In this document: positions 1-10,054 of the stretch, one piece after another
How positions within the stretch are numbered: position 1 is the stretch's first letter
How the letters are laid out: each line of letters begins with the position of its first letter
Assembly (NCBI GenBank): GCA_945860955.1
Contig: CAMATH010000009.1
Span: 38,066-102,065, forward strand
Direction: 5' to 3'
From: Planctomicrobium piriforme
GTDB taxonomy: Bacteria > Planctomycetota > Planctomycetia > Planctomycetales > Planctomycetaceae
DNA: 64,000 bases
Notes under the pieces: model-generated
The model's database searches: none
What the model saw: the letters and a program-made list of their open reading frames with translations, nothing else
Told to the model about the DNA's origin: nothing
Program-made: the position numbers and the translations under genes

Positions 1-308
1 TGGACATTCTCCACCCGAAACCCGTCCCGTTCCAACGCACCCGTGACAACCGCTTTCAGCGGCGTCTTTTCTGGGATCGGCCAGAGTCCCAGCATGTCGA
101 GGAACTGCTCTTTTCGCTCGGCCCGTTGTGCCTCCCATTCTTCACGCGACGTGACCCACGACAGCTCTCCGCCGGAAAGTCGCGACGATTCGGTGGCCAG
201 CCAGCGCTCCATCACCGCGTCTCCATCGCGCGGCTCTTGAGCCCGGACGATCGGCACGCAGGTCGCGGACAGAAGGAACATCGACGCAACAACGAGAAAG
301 CGACGCAT
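1..308 (-). CDS. Secreted alpha/beta hydrolase (acetylxylan-esterase-like), N-terminal part only
   Basis: A reading frame runs off the left edge of the window, leaving the first 102 residues. It starts at an ATG (308-306) with AGGAG about 8 bases upstream. Residues 1-24 form a signal peptide (MRRF, a hydrophobic core, VRAQ). The mature part has a helical stretch and then MLGLWPIPEKTPL and TGALERDGFRVENV. This is the pattern I associate with the N-terminus of planctomycete secreted alpha/beta hydrolases annotated as acetylxylan esterases. The catalytic GxSxG region lies outside the window, so activity cannot be judged. Family assignment rests on this N-terminal pattern alone. Confidence 0.7.
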   Translation of the reverse strand, partial: MRRFLVVASMFLLSATCVPIVRAQEPRDGDAVMERWLATESSRLSGGELSWVTSREEWEAQRAERKEQFLDMLGLWPIPEKTPLKAVVTGALERDGFRVENV

Positions 309-537
309 CACAGACTCCTGCGAGACTGGGGACGGTTCGGAGGACGCGGCCTGATTCCATGGGCCTATTGTCTACGACGGGGCGTACTTCGACAACTCGC
401 CGGCCCCTAGTTGACATCAATGCCCCGTTCGCCCAATTCGACTGGCGTCACAGTACAATCTGCGGTTAGAATCCCAGAAGTGAGTTAGACAGTTTCGGTG
501 CCGTCACCCTGGAGAGTCGACAGACGGAGTTGAAGTG

Positions 538-1350
538 ATGACTGTGCAAAGTCCCGTCGTAGAGCTGTATTACCCGGAATCGGATGGGCAACCGATGGCA
601 GAAACCGATTTGCATCGTGACTGGATGTTCCGGATTATCGACGTATTGCAATATCGGTACGATGGCGAACCGGTGTATATCTCGGGCAACCTGTTTTTGT
701 ATTACCACGATGGAGATCCTCAGCGGTCGGTTTCCCCTGATGCGCTGGTGGTGAAAGGGATACCGGCGGGAATGCGTCGGATCTACAAAGTGTGGGAGGA
801 GGGGAAGGTGCCGGACGTCGTGTTCGAAACGACCTCCGAGTCAACGCGTCGCAACGACACTGTGCGAAAATTCGAGTTGTACGCGCGGATCGGTATTCGC
901 GAGTATTTTCTGTACGATCCAACCGCCGACTACCTGAATCCGCCGCTGCAAGGATATCGGCTCGGCTCAAATGGCTACGTCCGAATCGAGCCGGACACGG
1001 AGCGCCGACTGACTTGCGAAGAACTGGATTTGTTCCTGGAGTTACGCGACGGGGCGCTCGTGTTTCGAGATCGACAGACCGGGCGAATTCAACTGACCCG
1101 CGCTGAAGCGATCGCCGAAGATCGCGACCGACAGGCCACCGCCCGGCGGACGGCGGAGGTTGCTCGTCGAGCTGCGGAAGCCGCCCAGCGATCCGCAGAC
1201 GCGGCACGTCTCAATGCGGAAGCGGAACTCGATCGGGAGTTGGCCGCGCGCATCGCCGCCGAGGCGCATGGCGTCCAACTGGCGGCCGAGATCGCCGCCC
1301 TGCGCGCACAGTTGGCAGAGAAAGCTTCCGAACCCAACGCGGGACAATAA
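538..1350 (+). CDS. Uma2 family (DUF820) PD-(D/E)xK nuclease-like protein
   Basis: A 270-residue protein with a Uma2 fold in the first 160 residues. Nuclease-like residues are visible: D68 in SPDA, D93 in VPDVV, E97 in FETTSEST, D107 and K111, followed by the family hallmark FELYARIGIREYFLYDP. The last 80 residues are an Ala/Arg/Glu-rich helix with heptad character, a common tail in planctomycete Uma2 proteins. The start is the ATG at 538, with GGAG about 8 bases upstream; an in-frame GTG at 535 is equally possible. These proteins occur in many paralogues in planctomycetes and cyanobacteria, and their biological role is not established. It stands alone and converges on argC. Confidence 0.85.
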   Translation: MTVQSPVVELYYPESDGQPMAETDLHRDWMFRIIDVLQYRYDGEPVYISGNLFLYYHDGDPQRSVSPDALVVKGIPAGMRRIYKVWEEGKVPDVVFETTSESTRRNDTVRKFELYARIGIREYFLYDPTADYLNPPLQGYRLGSNGYVRIEPDTERRLTCEELDLFLELRDGALVFRDRQTGRIQLTRAEAIAEDRDRQATARRTAEVARRAAEAAQRSADAARLNAEAELDRELAARIAAEAHGVQLAAEIAALRAQLAEKASEPNAGQ

Positions 1351-1366
1351 CGCCTCACGCTCCCGG

Positions 1367-2380
1367 TCACAGGAGGCCGGTCGTTTCCGGGAAGCCGCAC
1401 AAGAGATTGAAATTCTGTGCCGCGACCCCGGCCGCCCCTTTGATCAGGTTGTCGAGGCAGGAGATGATAATCGCCTGTCCGCGCGCTTGGCGGACCGTGA
1501 TGTCGCAGAAGTTGGTGAACGCCGAGTCTTTTGTCGACGGCAGGTGATCGACAACGCGCACAAACGGCTTGCCGGCGTAAAACTCGCGAACGGCGGCGAT
1601 CAGCTCGGCGTCGGTGGCCGACCGGGTGAGGCGCGCGTAGATCGTCGCGATGATCCCGCGATCCATGGGGACCAGATGCGGTGTGAAAATCGCTTCCACC
1701 CCGTGGCCGGTCGCCTGGCTCAAGACCTGTTCAATCTCGGGCAGATGGCGGTGTTTGTTCCCGACCGAGTAGGCGCTCATCGCCTCATTGCATTCGGAAA
1801 ACAGGGTGTTCAGTTTCGGTGTGCGACCCGCACCCGAAACGCCACTTTTGGCATCGATCACAATTCCCGAGGGCTCAATCCAGCCGCGCGACAGCAGGGG
1901 CGCGAGCGCCAGAATGGACGCACTGGTGTAGCATCCGGGGTTGGCTATCAGAGATTGGCCCGGAATGCGCTCTGCAAACAGCTCGGGCAGCCCGTAGACT
2001 GTGGTCGCCAGGCGGCCGGGATCGGAATGTTTGTGTCCGTACCACTTCTCATAGACCAGGGGATCGTTCAAGCGGTAGTCGGCGCTCAAGTCGATCACCT
2101 TCGCCCCGCCTGCCAGGAGTGTGGGAACCGCTTCCATGCTGGCGACATGGGGCAGGCAACAGAACACCACTTCCGCACGCTGGGCGACCTGAGCGGGTGT
2201 CAGATCTTCACACTTGAGATCGAGCCGGCCGTAGAGGCTCTGGTGAATTGTGTGGATGGGAGGAGACCCCTCCTGCCGCGTGGTGAGGGCGGTGATCTTT
2301 GCTCCCGGATGGCGCAAGAGGATCTTGATGAGTTCCAGCGCGGTGTAACCGGTGGCGCCGAGGATGGCGACCTGAACCAT
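1367..2380 (-). CDS. argC: N-acetyl-gamma-glutamyl-phosphate reductase
   Basis: ArgC catalyses the NADPH-dependent reduction of N-acetylglutamyl 5-phosphate to the semialdehyde in arginine synthesis. The 337-residue protein has the nucleotide-binding motif GATGYT at residues 8-13, the catalytic cysteine in IANPGCYTS (C150), the SGVSGAGR loop, and the conserved HRHLPEIEQ and [10 protein letters not shown] segments. Length matches the family. The frame is open far upstream of the start, but homology begins exactly at [12 protein letters not shown], so the ATG at 2380 is chosen. No other arg gene is adjacent. Confidence 0.95.
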   Translation of the reverse strand: MVQVAILGATGYTALELIKILLRHPGAKITALTTRQEGSPPIHTIHQSLYGRLDLKCEDLTPAQVAQRAEVVFCCLPHVASMEAVPTLLAGGAKVIDLSADYRLNDPLVYEKWYGHKHSDPGRLATTVYGLPELFAERIPGQSLIANPGCYTSASILALAPLLSRGWIEPSGIVIDAKSGVSGAGRTPKLNTLFSECNEAMSAYSVGNKHRHLPEIEQVLSQATGHGVEAIFTPHLVPMDRGIIATIYARLTRSATDAELIAAVREFYAGKPFVRVVDHLPSTKDSAFTNFCDITVRQARGQAIIISCLDNLIKGAAGVAAQNFNLLCGFPETTGLL

Positions 2381-2602
2381 GGCGATATCGTGGGCTGAGA
2401 AGTGGAGTTGAAGGGGATCGTACGGTGTGGACGTCGGGGGGATTTTAGCGAAATGGAGCGTGAGAATCGACGACCGCGAGCGCGCCTCCAGAATCCGCAC
2501 GTCGGGTCGCTTGATATCATCGTTCAGTCGAGGTATGAAAACGGTTTCGACTTCGCGACACGCGCCTTTTTCCTCACTTGATACTCCACCGGACTTCGCC
2601 CC

Positions 2603-3832
2603 ATGGCCAATGTGGCTTCTGTCGTTTCCCAAGCGCTGACTGACACCGACGGCATTTTGCGGCTCGCGCCGACGTGGGTTCCACGGTCGTTTCTGCAACC
2701 AGGCAAACGGCTCAAGCTCCATCCGGCGGACTACTACCATCTGGGGACGCACCGTGGCGGCATTGACGAACGGTGGTTTGCCTCCACCACGGTCGCGACC
2801 AACGAAGGGGCTCCCGAAGACGAAGGTCTGAGCTACGTAGTGGTCGACGGCAAAAAGGCGTTCACCCTCCGCGACGCGGTCGCCGAGCTGAAGGACGAAC
2901 TGGTCGGCAAGTCGATCTGGAAAAAGTACGCACGTTGGCCTGTGTATTCGAAATTTTTCGACAACATGGGGCCGATTCCGCACCACATGCATCAGAACGA
3001 CAAGCAGGCGAAGCTGACCGGGCAGGAAGGCAAACCCGAGTCGTACTATTTCCCGCCGCAAATGAACCAGATCGGAAACAATTTTCCGTACACGTTCATG
3101 GGATTGGAACCGGGGACGACAAAGCAGGAGATCGTCGAATGTCTCAATCGCTGGAATGACGGTGACAACGGCATCCTGAACTACTCGAAGGCGTACCGTC
3201 TGCAACCGGGAACCGGCTGGTTGATTCCCCCCTGCGTGCTGCACGCCCCAGGAAGTCTGGTGACGTACGAACCGCAATGGGGCAGCGACGTGTTCGCCAT
3301 GTACCAGTCGATGGTCGAAGGGCGGGCGGTTCCCCGGTCATTGCTCACCAAAGACTTCCCGAAAGAAAAGCACGACAACAACAAATACTTGGTCGACGCT
3401 CTCGATTGGGAAGGGAACGTCGATCCGAACTTCAAGGACAATCACTTCCTCGAACCGATCCCCGTCGCGAAGACCGAGAAGGAAGGTTGGGTTGACCGCT
3501 GGATTGTCTACGGCAAGGTGAGCGGCAAGCAGTTGTTTACGGCGAAAGAGCTGACCGTTCAGCCCGGCAAGAAGTGTACGATTCAGGACGGCGGCGCGTA
3601 CGGCTGGATCACCGTCCAAGGTCGCGGGCGGATTGGCAATGTGGAATTGCAGTCCCCGGTCATGATCCGTCACTGGGAAATCACACAGGACGAAGTGTTC
3701 GTGACCGCGAAGCGCGCGGCGGCCGGTGTGGAAATCGAGAACACCGGAACCGAGCCGTTGGTTGGCCTCCGGTATTTCGGTCCCGACGCCCAGCCCGAAG
3801 CCCCGGCGATTGGCGACGCGAAGAAGAAGTAG
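2603..3832 (+). CDS. Cupin-fold protein, mannose-6-phosphate-isomerase-like
   Basis: A 409-residue cytoplasmic protein with no signal peptide. The metal-site pattern of class I phosphomannose isomerase cupins can be traced: HHMH at 127-130, a glutamate in GKPES (E146) and a histidine in [10 protein letters not shown] (H214). A second beta-rich domain (about 300-390) looks like another cupin half. It lies just upstream of a sugar-isomerase TIM barrel and a Gfo/Idh/MocA oxidoreductase on the same strand, so an isomerase or epimerase role in sugar catabolism is a reasonable inference. The substrate is unknown. The start is the ATG at 2603; no strong Shine-Dalgarno sequence is seen. Confidence 0.7.
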   Translation: MANVASVVSQALTDTDGILRLAPTWVPRSFLQPGKRLKLHPADYYHLGTHRGGIDERWFASTTVATNEGAPEDEGLSYVVVDGKKAFTLRDAVAELKDELVGKSIWKKYARWPVYSKFFDNMGPIPHHMHQNDKQAKLTGQEGKPESYYFPPQMNQIGNNFPYTFMGLEPGTTKQEIVECLNRWNDGDNGILNYSKAYRLQPGTGWLIPPCVLHAPGSLVTYEPQWGSDVFAMYQSMVEGRAVPRSLLTKDFPKEKHDNNKYLVDALDWEGNVDPNFKDNHFLEPIPVAKTEKEGWVDRWIVYGKVSGKQLFTAKELTVQPGKKCTIQDGGAYGWITVQGRGRIGNVELQSPVMIRHWEITQDEVFVTAKRAAAGVEIENTGTEPLVGLRYFGPDAQPEAPAIGDAKKK

Positions 3833-3930
3833 TTCTACCAGCGAACCGAACGGCGAAAGTCGAATTCCCTAGGGATTCGATTTTCGTCATTTCGATCTCT
3901 GTCATTTTTCATCAGCAAGGTCCAGGTCAC

Positions 3931-4986
3931 ATGAGCAGCTCGCGCAATAACTTTCCTAAACTGCACAACGCCAGTTGGCCGGGAGTGGTCGGGAAGGGTT
4001 CCCCCGGGGGCGAGCCGATCATTGAACTGGACACCATGCTGAAACTGACGGCGGCGGCGGAAGTCGACGGCGTGAAGTTTGACGGTGTGGACGTGTTCCT
4101 CTTCGCGCCCCACTGCGACATTGATTCCAGCGACGACGACCTCAAGCGGCTTGCCGACAAGGTCACTTCGTACAACCTGAAAATCGGATCGGTGGTCGCT
4201 CCGGTTTGGCCCCCCACCGGGGGAGGGTCGGCGATGGGCACCGAAGCCGAGCGCAACCAGTTTGTGGAACAGGTTCGCAAAGGATGCCGGATCGCGAAAC
4301 GGCTCCGGGAATTGGGGGTTCGCCCTTATGGCATCGTGCGAATCGACTCGGCGAGCGGTCCGGCCGACTGGGCGAAAGACCCCGAGGGAAGCCAGAAGCT
4401 GATCGCCGACACGTTCCGGCGGGCGGCCGACGTCGCCCAGGATCACGGCGAGCGGCTGGCTGCCGAGGGAGAGATCTGCTGGGGTGGAATGCACAGTTGG
4501 AAGCGGATGGTGCAACTCCTCGAGATGACCGACCGTCCTGGAGTGGTCGGTTTCCAGGCCGACATGGCCCACACGCTGCTGTATACCCTGGGCTACAACG
4601 CCCCCGAGGATCGCATTCTTCCGGAAAACTGGAATTGGAGCGATCCGAAAGTTCTTGACGACGCCTTGGCGACTCTGACGGCGGCCCTGCGTCCCTGGAC
4701 CATCGACTTCCACGTCGCCCAGAACGACGCGACCGTCAAGGGGTCCGGTTCGCACGACAAAACGGGAAAACACTGCCTGCCCACCGATCCGAACGGCAAG
4801 CTGTCGATCGCGCATCACGCGCGGCATTGGCTCCGCGATTCCTACGGCAACCCGCTCCGCAAATACCGCCACATTTGCTGGGATGGCTGCATGTTCCCCA
4901 ACGACACCATGATGCTCCCCGGAACCTGGAACAGCATCCTGAAAGAGATGATCGCGGTGCGGGATCAGCACGGCTGGTACGAGTGA
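3931..4986 (+). CDS. Sugar phosphate isomerase/epimerase, xylose-isomerase-like TIM barrel
   Basis: A 351-residue AP endonuclease 2/xylose isomerase-type TIM barrel. Seen are an N-terminal KFDGVDVF strand, [12 protein letters not shown], a conserved glutamate in [13 protein letters not shown], the acidic strand [12 protein letters not shown], and a late DFHVAQND followed by HHARHW, compatible with a divalent-metal site. The frame is open upstream to 3574 inside the previous gene, but homology begins near the ATG at 3931, which follows the cupin stop by about 100 bases. The same-strand neighbours (PMI-like cupin, Gfo/Idh/MocA) suggest a shared catabolic route. The exact substrate cannot be read from the sequence. 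Confidence 0.8.
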   Translation: MSSSRNNFPKLHNASWPGVVGKGSPGGEPIIELDTMLKLTAAAEVDGVKFDGVDVFLFAPHCDIDSSDDDLKRLADKVTSYNLKIGSVVAPVWPPTGGGSAMGTEAERNQFVEQVRKGCRIAKRLRELGVRPYGIVRIDSASGPADWAKDPEGSQKLIADTFRRAADVAQDHGERLAAEGEICWGGMHSWKRMVQLLEMTDRPGVVGFQADMAHTLLYTLGYNAPEDRILPENWNWSDPKVLDDALATLTAALRPWTIDFHVAQNDATVKGSGSHDKTGKHCLPTDPNGKLSIAHHARHWLRDSYGNPLRKYRHICWDGCMFPNDTMMLPGTWNSILKEMIAVRDQHGWYE

Positions 4987-5178
4987 GAATTGTCGGTTGA
5001 GATTTCAAGTCTGTCGGCCCCTTGCGCTGAGCGTTAGGGGCCACCCATTCGAACTCTCAACGTGACCGCCGTTCCTGGAACTCCGACGCGTCTGTATTGT
5101 CATTCGAACTCGAATCGCGGCATTCGTCCGTGGTTCGAGTCTTGATCCTCCGTCCTTCAGCCCCATTTCAACAATTCC

Positions 5179-6318
5179 ATGTCAAAACCCCTCAACATCG
5201 GCATGATCGGCTACGGCTTTATGGGCCGGGCTCATTCGAACGGCTATCGCCGGGTCGGCAATTTCTTTGATCTCGCGTACCATCCGGTGTTGAAAGCGGT
5301 GTGCGCCCGAGACGCGGCGAAGGCCAAGGACTTCGCCGACCGATGGGGTTACGAATCGATCGAAACCGACTGGCGGAAGCTGGTCGAACGCAAAGACATC
5401 GACGCGGTGGATATCTGCGTCCCCAACAATCTGCACAAAGAAATCTCCATCGCCTGCGCGAACGCTGGCAAGATGGTGTTGTGTGAAAAACCCTTGTCGA
5501 TGAACGTCGCCGAGGGGGAAGAGATGTGCGAGGCGGTCGAGAAAGCGGGGGTGCCGAACATGGTTTGGTACAACTATCGCCGGGTTCCCGCCGTCACGCT
5601 CGCCAAGAAGCTGATTGAAGAGGGCCGGCTGGGACGCATCTTCCATTACCGGGCTCTGTTCCTGCAGGACTGGACGATCTCGACCGATCTGCCACAGGGG
5701 GGACAGGGACTGTGGCGGCTCGACGCGGCCGCCTCAGGCTCGGGGGTGACGGGGGATCTTCTGGCGCACTGCATTGACACGGCGATCTGGCTGAACGGCA
5801 CGATCGACACCGTCAGCGCGATGACCGAGACGTTCGTTAAGGAACGGACGCACAACCTGACAGGCAAGGTCGAAAAGGTTGGAATCGACGACGCGTGCGC
5901 CTTCCTGGCCCGATTCAAGAACGGGTCGCTCGCGACGTTTGAGTCGACCCGCTATGCCCGTGGTCACAAGGCGCTCTATACCTTTGAGATCAACGGCGAG
6001 AAAGCCTCGATCAAGTGGGATCTGCACGATCTGCACCGTCTCGAGTACTTCGATCACCGTGACGAAGGCAAACTCCGCGGCTGGCGGTCAATTCACGTCA
6101 CCGACAACGGCGGCGAACACCCCTACATGGACAAATGGTGGGTTCCCGGCCTGCAAATCGGCTACGAACACTCATTCGTGCATCAAGTCGCCGACTTTCT
6201 CGACGGGTTGGGCAAGGGAGTTCCCGCCGAGCCGACATTCCGGTCGGCGCTGGAAACCCAAAAGGTTTGCGACGCCGTGTTGGCCAGTGCCGCGAGCGGT
6301 GCCTGGGTCAACGTCTAA
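5179..6318 (+). CDS. Gfo/Idh/MocA family NAD(P)-dependent oxidoreductase
   Basis: A 379-residue dehydrogenase of the glucose-fructose oxidoreductase/inositol dehydrogenase family. The Rossmann motif GYGFMG lies at residues 10-15, followed by [11 protein letters not shown] and the catalytic-lysine signature CEKPLSMN. The C-terminal half is the alpha/beta substrate domain, with [11 protein letters not shown] and a second histidine-rich stretch ([17 protein letters not shown]). There is no Tat or Sec signal, so it is cytoplasmic, unlike the many secreted paralogues in planctomycetes. A 192-base gap separates it from the preceding TIM-barrel gene, and a strong terminator follows. Confidence 0.88.
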   Translation: MSKPLNIGMIGYGFMGRAHSNGYRRVGNFFDLAYHPVLKAVCARDAAKAKDFADRWGYESIETDWRKLVERKDIDAVDICVPNNLHKEISIACANAGKMVLCEKPLSMNVAEGEEMCEAVEKAGVPNMVWYNYRRVPAVTLAKKLIEEGRLGRIFHYRALFLQDWTISTDLPQGGQGLWRLDAAASGSGVTGDLLAHCIDTAIWLNGTIDTVSAMTETFVKERTHNLTGKVEKVGIDDACAFLARFKNGSLATFESTRYARGHKALYTFEINGEKASIKWDLHDLHRLEYFDHRDEGKLRGWRSIHVTDNGGEHPYMDKWWVPGLQIGYEHSFVHQVADFLDGLGKGVPAEPTFRSALETQKVCDAVLASAASGAWVNV

Positions 6319-6336
6319 GCTGGTTGCTTAGAGCTT

Positions 6337-6357
6337 GCCGTGTCATTGGGACACGGC
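6337..6357 (+). other. Short perfect hairpin after the Gfo/Idh/MocA gene
   Basis: GCCGTGTC (6337-6344), loop ATTGG, GACACGGC (6350-6357): eight perfect pairs, no U-tract. It sits between the stop codon at 6318 and the stronger terminator at 6376, and may act as an mRNA-end stabiliser or a first pausing hairpin. Confidence 0.5.
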
Positions 6358-6375
6358 GTGTTATTGAACAGAGTC

Positions 6376-6420
6376 CCGGGAGACCGAATCGACAGAGAAT
6401 TCGGCTCCCGGTTGTTTTTC
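6376..6420 (+). terminator. Rho-independent terminator
   Basis: CCGGGAG, a bulged A, CCGAAT, nine-base loop, ATTCGG, CTCCCGG: a 13-pair stem with one bulge, followed directly by TTGTTTTT. It ends the Gfo/Idh/MocA transcript and lies 29 bases before the stop codon of the convergent TIM-barrel gene, so it may serve that side too. Confidence 0.8.
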
Positions 6421-6448
6421 TGTCGGTATTGCACTCCGAACGATAACA

Positions 6449-7270
6449 CTAGTCCAATAGATCAACTTCCGACATCAGTTTCTTGGTCTCGCGGTACGCT
6501 TCCGCGACCCAGGCTTCAATCTGTTCGGGTTCCGGCGAGTATTCCAACTCAATCGAAATGCTGCCGTCGATGCCCAGCGCCTTGATCTCGCGCAGGTACG
6601 GAACAAATTCGACCACTCCGCGGCCGGGAGGCAGGTCGCCGTGACGTTTCCCGTCGCAGTCAGAAATGTGGACGTGAATCGCCTTCCCCTGGAGCCGACG
6701 CAGTTCTTCCGGGGCGACGCGCGACAGACACAGATGCGACACATCGATATTCGCCTGCACCGCCGGGTGTCCAACGTCGTCGATGAATCGCACCATCGTG
6801 TCGACGTTGTTCACCAGCGACAGTGCGAACGGTTCCAATTCCAGAGCGATCTGCACGTTGAGCTTCTCGGCGTGTTCGGCCAGCCGCTGGCAGTTTTGAA
6901 CGGCGGTGCGCCACTGCTCGGCCGGGGGAATCACCTCCTGATTCCAGATGTACTCCCCCAACACCAGCAGCACGTTCTTCGCTTCGTATTCGTACGCGAG
7001 GTCGAGATACGCTTTCACCCGGTCAATGCTGAAGCGCTGGACGCTGGGATTGAAGTCGACCAGTCCAACGGCGACGCACGCGATCGACACGATCGGCAAA
7101 CCAATCCGATCGCACTCCCGCTTGATCAGACGCCGCTCCCGGATATCGATATCCAGTGGGTCGGCGAAGATGTCGATGGTGTCGAAGCCCAGCTCTTTGG
7201 TCTTGGCGATTCCCCAGGCGGTTTCGCGACCCGCCTGAGCCCAGGCGGAGTTGATGAGTCCGAGTTTCAT
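6449..7270 (-). CDS. Sugar phosphate isomerase/epimerase (IolE/hydroxypyruvate-isomerase-like)
   Basis: A 273-residue xylose-isomerase-type TIM barrel starting MKLGLINSAW at the ATG at 7270; the open frame upstream to 7315 has no homology and is excluded. Metal-site residues typical of the family are visible: ALELEPF (Glu), ANIDVSHL (Asp/His), VHISDCDGKRHGD (His/Asp) and ISIELEYS (Glu). It is shorter than the TIM barrel at 3931 and from a different branch. Convergent with the Gfo/Idh/MocA gene, it probably belongs to the same sugar/polyol utilisation neighbourhood. The substrate is unknown. Confidence 0.82.
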   Translation of the reverse strand: MKLGLINSAWAQAGRETAWGIAKTKELGFDTIDIFADPLDIDIRERRLIKRECDRIGLPIVSIACVAVGLVDFNPSVQRFSIDRVKAYLDLAYEYEAKNVLLVLGEYIWNQEVIPPAEQWRTAVQNCQRLAEHAEKLNVQIALELEPFALSLVNNVDTMVRFIDDVGHPAVQANIDVSHLCLSRVAPEELRRLQGKAIHVHISDCDGKRHGDLPPGRGVVEFVPYLREIKALGIDGSISIELEYSPEPEQIEAWVAEAYRETKKLMSEVDLLD

Positions 7271-7462
7271 GGTGTTCCCGTTTGCGGTCGAGCCCGGCTT
7301 CGGTGAAGTCGTCACCTTGGCAACCGGGCGGAGTCAGGAGTGTCAGGTTATCGATTCAAACCCAAGGCGCGAAGCCGAACGTGATTCGCGATTGAACCAA
7401 TTACAGGGCCACCCATCAGCCAACCGACTGGCCGCGATCGGTCCAGAATACCGGCGGTTGAA

Positions 7463-7789
7463 ACAAGTCTAAAGGCCGGCGGACTCAAGTATTCCACAGT
7501 CAATTCCCGGCGGTTGAACGGCATGAGCGAATCGCAGCTCAGCGCCTATCGTCTGATCATTGTTTCTGGCGGAATCTACATCACCATGGGCGAGAGTCTG
7601 ACTCCGGGCGCGACCGCGAACATTCACAATGCCGTGCAGGGTGGCTTGAACGACCTGGGAATTTGTGCGGGAGGACTTCTGGCCGGAAATGCTTCGTGCA
7701 ACAGTCTGAATCTCACGTCGGGAGTGCGGTTCGACTTTTACGTGGAAGTGAATCCAACCCACAACCCACGTTTTTTCGCACGAAAGTGA
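7463..7789 (+). pseudogene. Remnant of a BPL_N-domain (class I glutamine-amidotransferase-like) gene
   Basis: The frame reads LKYSTVNS, then YRLIIVSGG, then LTPGATANIHNAVQ, LGICAGGLLAG and LNLTSGVRF. This matches the central part of BPL_N proteins, which share the amidotransferase elbow G-x-C-A-G-G. The homologous frame continues upstream of the first possible start codons (TTG 7514, ATG 7523) to about 7463 with no start codon, so the N-terminus is missing. After GVRFDFYVEVN the sequence ends early in PRFFARK and a stop. It is best read as a gene fragment with both ends lost; a short expressed protein from 7523 cannot be excluded. Family assignment is from memory of the motif pattern. Confidence 0.55.
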
Positions 7790-7862
7790 CATCGAAATAC
7801 CGCTTACTGCGTGCGCGGCTCGCTTGAGCGTCCGCGACACCCGGTGTAAGCCAATTTGGAAC

Positions 7863-8537
7863 CTACTCCACAAACTCGTAAGTACTCTCAAACAATGGCT
7901 GCTGCACCAGCCAGACATGGTCGGGATCGTCGGTGTACGGATCGTCGACGTCCGGTTTCACGACGTATCCCCCCGAAGGGGAAAACAGCGAGAGCGACGG
8001 GTCGTAGCTGGGGTGAATGTTGAAGCCCTTCCGCGTCGGCACCAGGATTTGAGCCCCCCAGTTCATCACGTCCGGTTTGGGATGGAAGACCTGGTACTCC
8101 CGAGAGGCGTCGTCAAAGGAAAACTGCTTCGATTCGACTTTTCCGGGTGTGTACTTCGCGTCGATCTTTGCACGATCCTGGAACCACGGCTCATCGGCCA
8201 CCCCCACGCTCAACCAATATCCTTCTCGGGCGGACTCGATTGCGCGGTCGGCGGTCTGAAATTCCTTCCCCACCTCGTCGGCCGAGACGGCTCGCGCCCA
8301 GATCGGCTTGGTCTTGCGCACACGACGCCATGCGCGGTGCTGCTGGATCCAGGCCAGAGTCTCTTGATGTGACATTTCGCCGTCAGGGTTGTCGTCGGCG
8401 GCTGGTTCAACGGCAGTCGAGGATGGCAAGCCTTCACCGGGACGTGATGATGGACGATCGCAGGCTCCGCCTCCCATCGCCGCCAGCATCACGGTCAGAC
8501 AGGACAATCGGTGCGAAATCTGCAGTACGGATTTCAT
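7863..8537 (-). CDS. Putative secreted lipoprotein of unknown function
   Basis: A 224-residue protein beginning with a basic-hydrophobic leader (MKSVLQISHR, then LTVMLAAMGGGAC). The cysteine near residue 26 sits in a weak lipobox, so lipidation is likely but not certain. A Pro/Ser/Glu-rich linker follows, then a Trp/Tyr-rich domain (AWRRVRKTKPIWAR, REGYWLSVG, NIHPSYDPSLSLFSP). No domain was recognised. The coding frame is convincing (consistent codon bias, clear leader). It lies 61 bases after the start of the next minus-strand gene and could be co-transcribed with the beta-helix protein upstream of it. Confidence 0.65.
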   Translation of the reverse strand: MKSVLQISHRLSCLTVMLAAMGGGACDRPSSRPGEGLPSSTAVEPAADDNPDGEMSHQETLAWIQQHRAWRRVRKTKPIWARAVSADEVGKEFQTADRAIESAREGYWLSVGVADEPWFQDRAKIDAKYTPGKVESKQFSFDDASREYQVFHPKPDVMNWGAQILVPTRKGFNIHPSYDPSLSLFSPSGGYVVKPDVDDPYTDDPDHVWLVQQPLFESTYEFVE

Positions 8538-8598
8538 GGAGTTGGGCGCCTCGAAGCCGCGGTATTCAAGACCTCGCGCTCACGCTGGCGGTGAACGC

Positions 8599-9531
8599 TT
8601 ACCGCCGCGGTTCAAACGTCTGTGCGCCGTCGATCAAGAGTTTGCCACCGGCGAACCGAATCGGCAACCCCGCTTTCCCGGGGAGTAGTTTGGTTTCGCT
8701 CAACTGCGCCTGCCCCATCTCACCGAGCCAGAGCTGCGCGACGCGATTCCCGGCCAGTTCACTCCCCACAACCTCGACCTGACTGGCACCACACACCGCC
8801 AGTCCCGACCGGCCGTTTTCGACCAGCAGGACGTTTTCCAGGACAACACCCCGGGCGCGATCATGCACGTTGACACCATCGAGTCGGAAGTGACGCACGG
8901 TCAGGTTGCGAATCACGACGTTGTTCACGTCGAAAATGGAGATTCCGACATCCTTCGCAGCCAGTCCCAAAGGGAGTTGATCGGGGGCCGACCAACCTTG
9001 ATCTCCCGCCTGGAAATAGATCACCCCTTTCCAGGCGGCCCAATGGCCCGGTGCGATTTTTGGCAACTCTGATGTGTTTGGCGGGACCGTCACCTCGGGG
9101 GCCGCCCTGTCGAAATTGACCAATTGGTAATGGGCCTTGCGCATCGGACGGATTTTCCACAGCCCCGCCCCGAGGCTTTCCCAGGCGTTTGAGGGGATCC
9201 GGAAGACTCCGCTAACCACCGCGCCATGACCGTCGATCGTCAGTCCACCCTGGCCGCCGTTGGCGAATTTTCTCCCGGAAATGTCGATCGATTCGAAATA
9301 CGGGATGCCATGGTCGGCCAAATGGATGACTCCATGGCCACCAGCCCTCCTCAGGGCGGCCTGAATCGATCGAACCGGACCGTTCGTGCCTCCTTGCGGT
9401 TCGCTGCTGCCGCCGCTGAACGTGTCTTCCCCCAGCAGATTGTCGACGAACACGTCGGCGGCGTTCGCGCAAGTGCCCAGGAACAGGCACCCCAACAAAA
9501 TCAGCGGTAACGAAAAACGGCGGGCAGGCAT
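8599..9531 (-). CDS. Secreted right-handed parallel beta-helix protein
   Basis: A 310-residue protein with a signal peptide (MPARRFSLPLILLG, cleavage near CANAAD). The mature start DVFVDNLLGEDTFSG followed by GPVRSIQAAL is the typical entry to planctomycete pectate-lyase-like beta-helix proteins. Later there are short strand repeats such as NVVIRNLTVRHFRLDGVNVHD and VLLVENGRSGLAVCG. The start is the ATG at 9531, with GGAG upstream; the frame extends to 9603 without homology. Such proteins often bind or cleave polysaccharide, but no catalytic residues can be assigned. It may be co-transcribed with the lipoprotein downstream. Confidence 0.78.
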   Translation of the reverse strand: MPARRFSLPLILLGCLFLGTCANAADVFVDNLLGEDTFSGGSSEPQGGTNGPVRSIQAALRRAGGHGVIHLADHGIPYFESIDISGRKFANGGQGGLTIDGHGAVVSGVFRIPSNAWESLGAGLWKIRPMRKAHYQLVNFDRAAPEVTVPPNTSELPKIAPGHWAAWKGVIYFQAGDQGWSAPDQLPLGLAAKDVGISIFDVNNVVIRNLTVRHFRLDGVNVHDRARGVVLENVLLVENGRSGLAVCGASQVEVVGSELAGNRVAQLWLGEMGQAQLSETKLLPGKAGLPIRFAGGKLLIDGAQTFEPRR

Positions 9532-9623
9532 CGCGATCGACTCCAGGGAGAACCAGGGTTCAAACTCATGTTGAACACTCTCCCCACCCACTGTCGATCG
9601 CAAACCGCGACTTTTCTTCGCGA

Positions 9624-9857
9624 CTACTCCGTGGGAAGTTCCTTCGAACCGACAATCGTCAAATTCATTCCGATCTGCACGCTCACCGATTTGTCTCCCA
9701 CCTTGATCGACTGCTTACCGTTCAGGTACCAGCCGAGCGAACCGGTCGAAAACGACTTCGGGTCGGCCACCATGGGAATTCCGTTGATCGTGATTTCGAC
9801 AGGCTGCGCGTTGGCTTCAAAGTCGGCGCGGGTGATGGGGCAGTTGGTCTTGGCCAT
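9624..9857 (-). CDS. Small conserved planctomycete protein of unknown function
   Basis: A 77-residue protein with no signal or membrane segment. A good ribosome-binding site (AGGAAGA) lies upstream of the ATG at 9857. The sequence alternates polar and hydrophobic residues as in a small beta-sheet protein (PVEITINGIPM, GSLGWYLNGKQSIKVG, VSVQIGMNLTIVGSK). I recall near-identical small proteins in other planctomycetes, but no function is known to me. It stands alone, divergent from the alcohol dehydrogenase at 10055. Confidence 0.75.
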   Translation of the reverse strand: MAKTNCPITRADFEANAQPVEITINGIPMVADPKSFSTGSLGWYLNGKQSIKVGDKSVSVQIGMNLTIVGSKELPTE

Positions 9858-10054
9858 GGTCTTCTTCCTGAATGACGGGTTGGGCAGTGGGCCGTGGCGG
9901 CATCTCCACCGAACGGCAAGCCCCGCAGTCTAATCCGCCCGGCGTGCGATTGGTAGCCGTTCATTCCCGGGGGTGATAAACTCCGCCGCCGATTCCACAC
10001 AGCGCAACCCTCGCGACAGCCCCAACGCCGACCTCGAATCCAGGAGTTCCTTTT

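Noticed and set aside
411..459. TTGACA at 411 and TACAAT at 454 upstream of the Uma2 gene
   Set aside because: The spacing is 37 bases, far from the 16-18 needed, and no partner box lies at the right distance from either.
1160..2398. Plus-strand open frame of 412 codons overlapping the Uma2 end and argC
   Set aside because: It runs antisense to argC and out of frame with Uma2, with no homology of its own.
3835..4971. Long open frame on the minus strand opposite the sugar isomerase (378 codons)
   Set aside because: It is the antisense shadow of a clearly conserved TIM-barrel gene in a GC-rich genome and has no recognisable domain.
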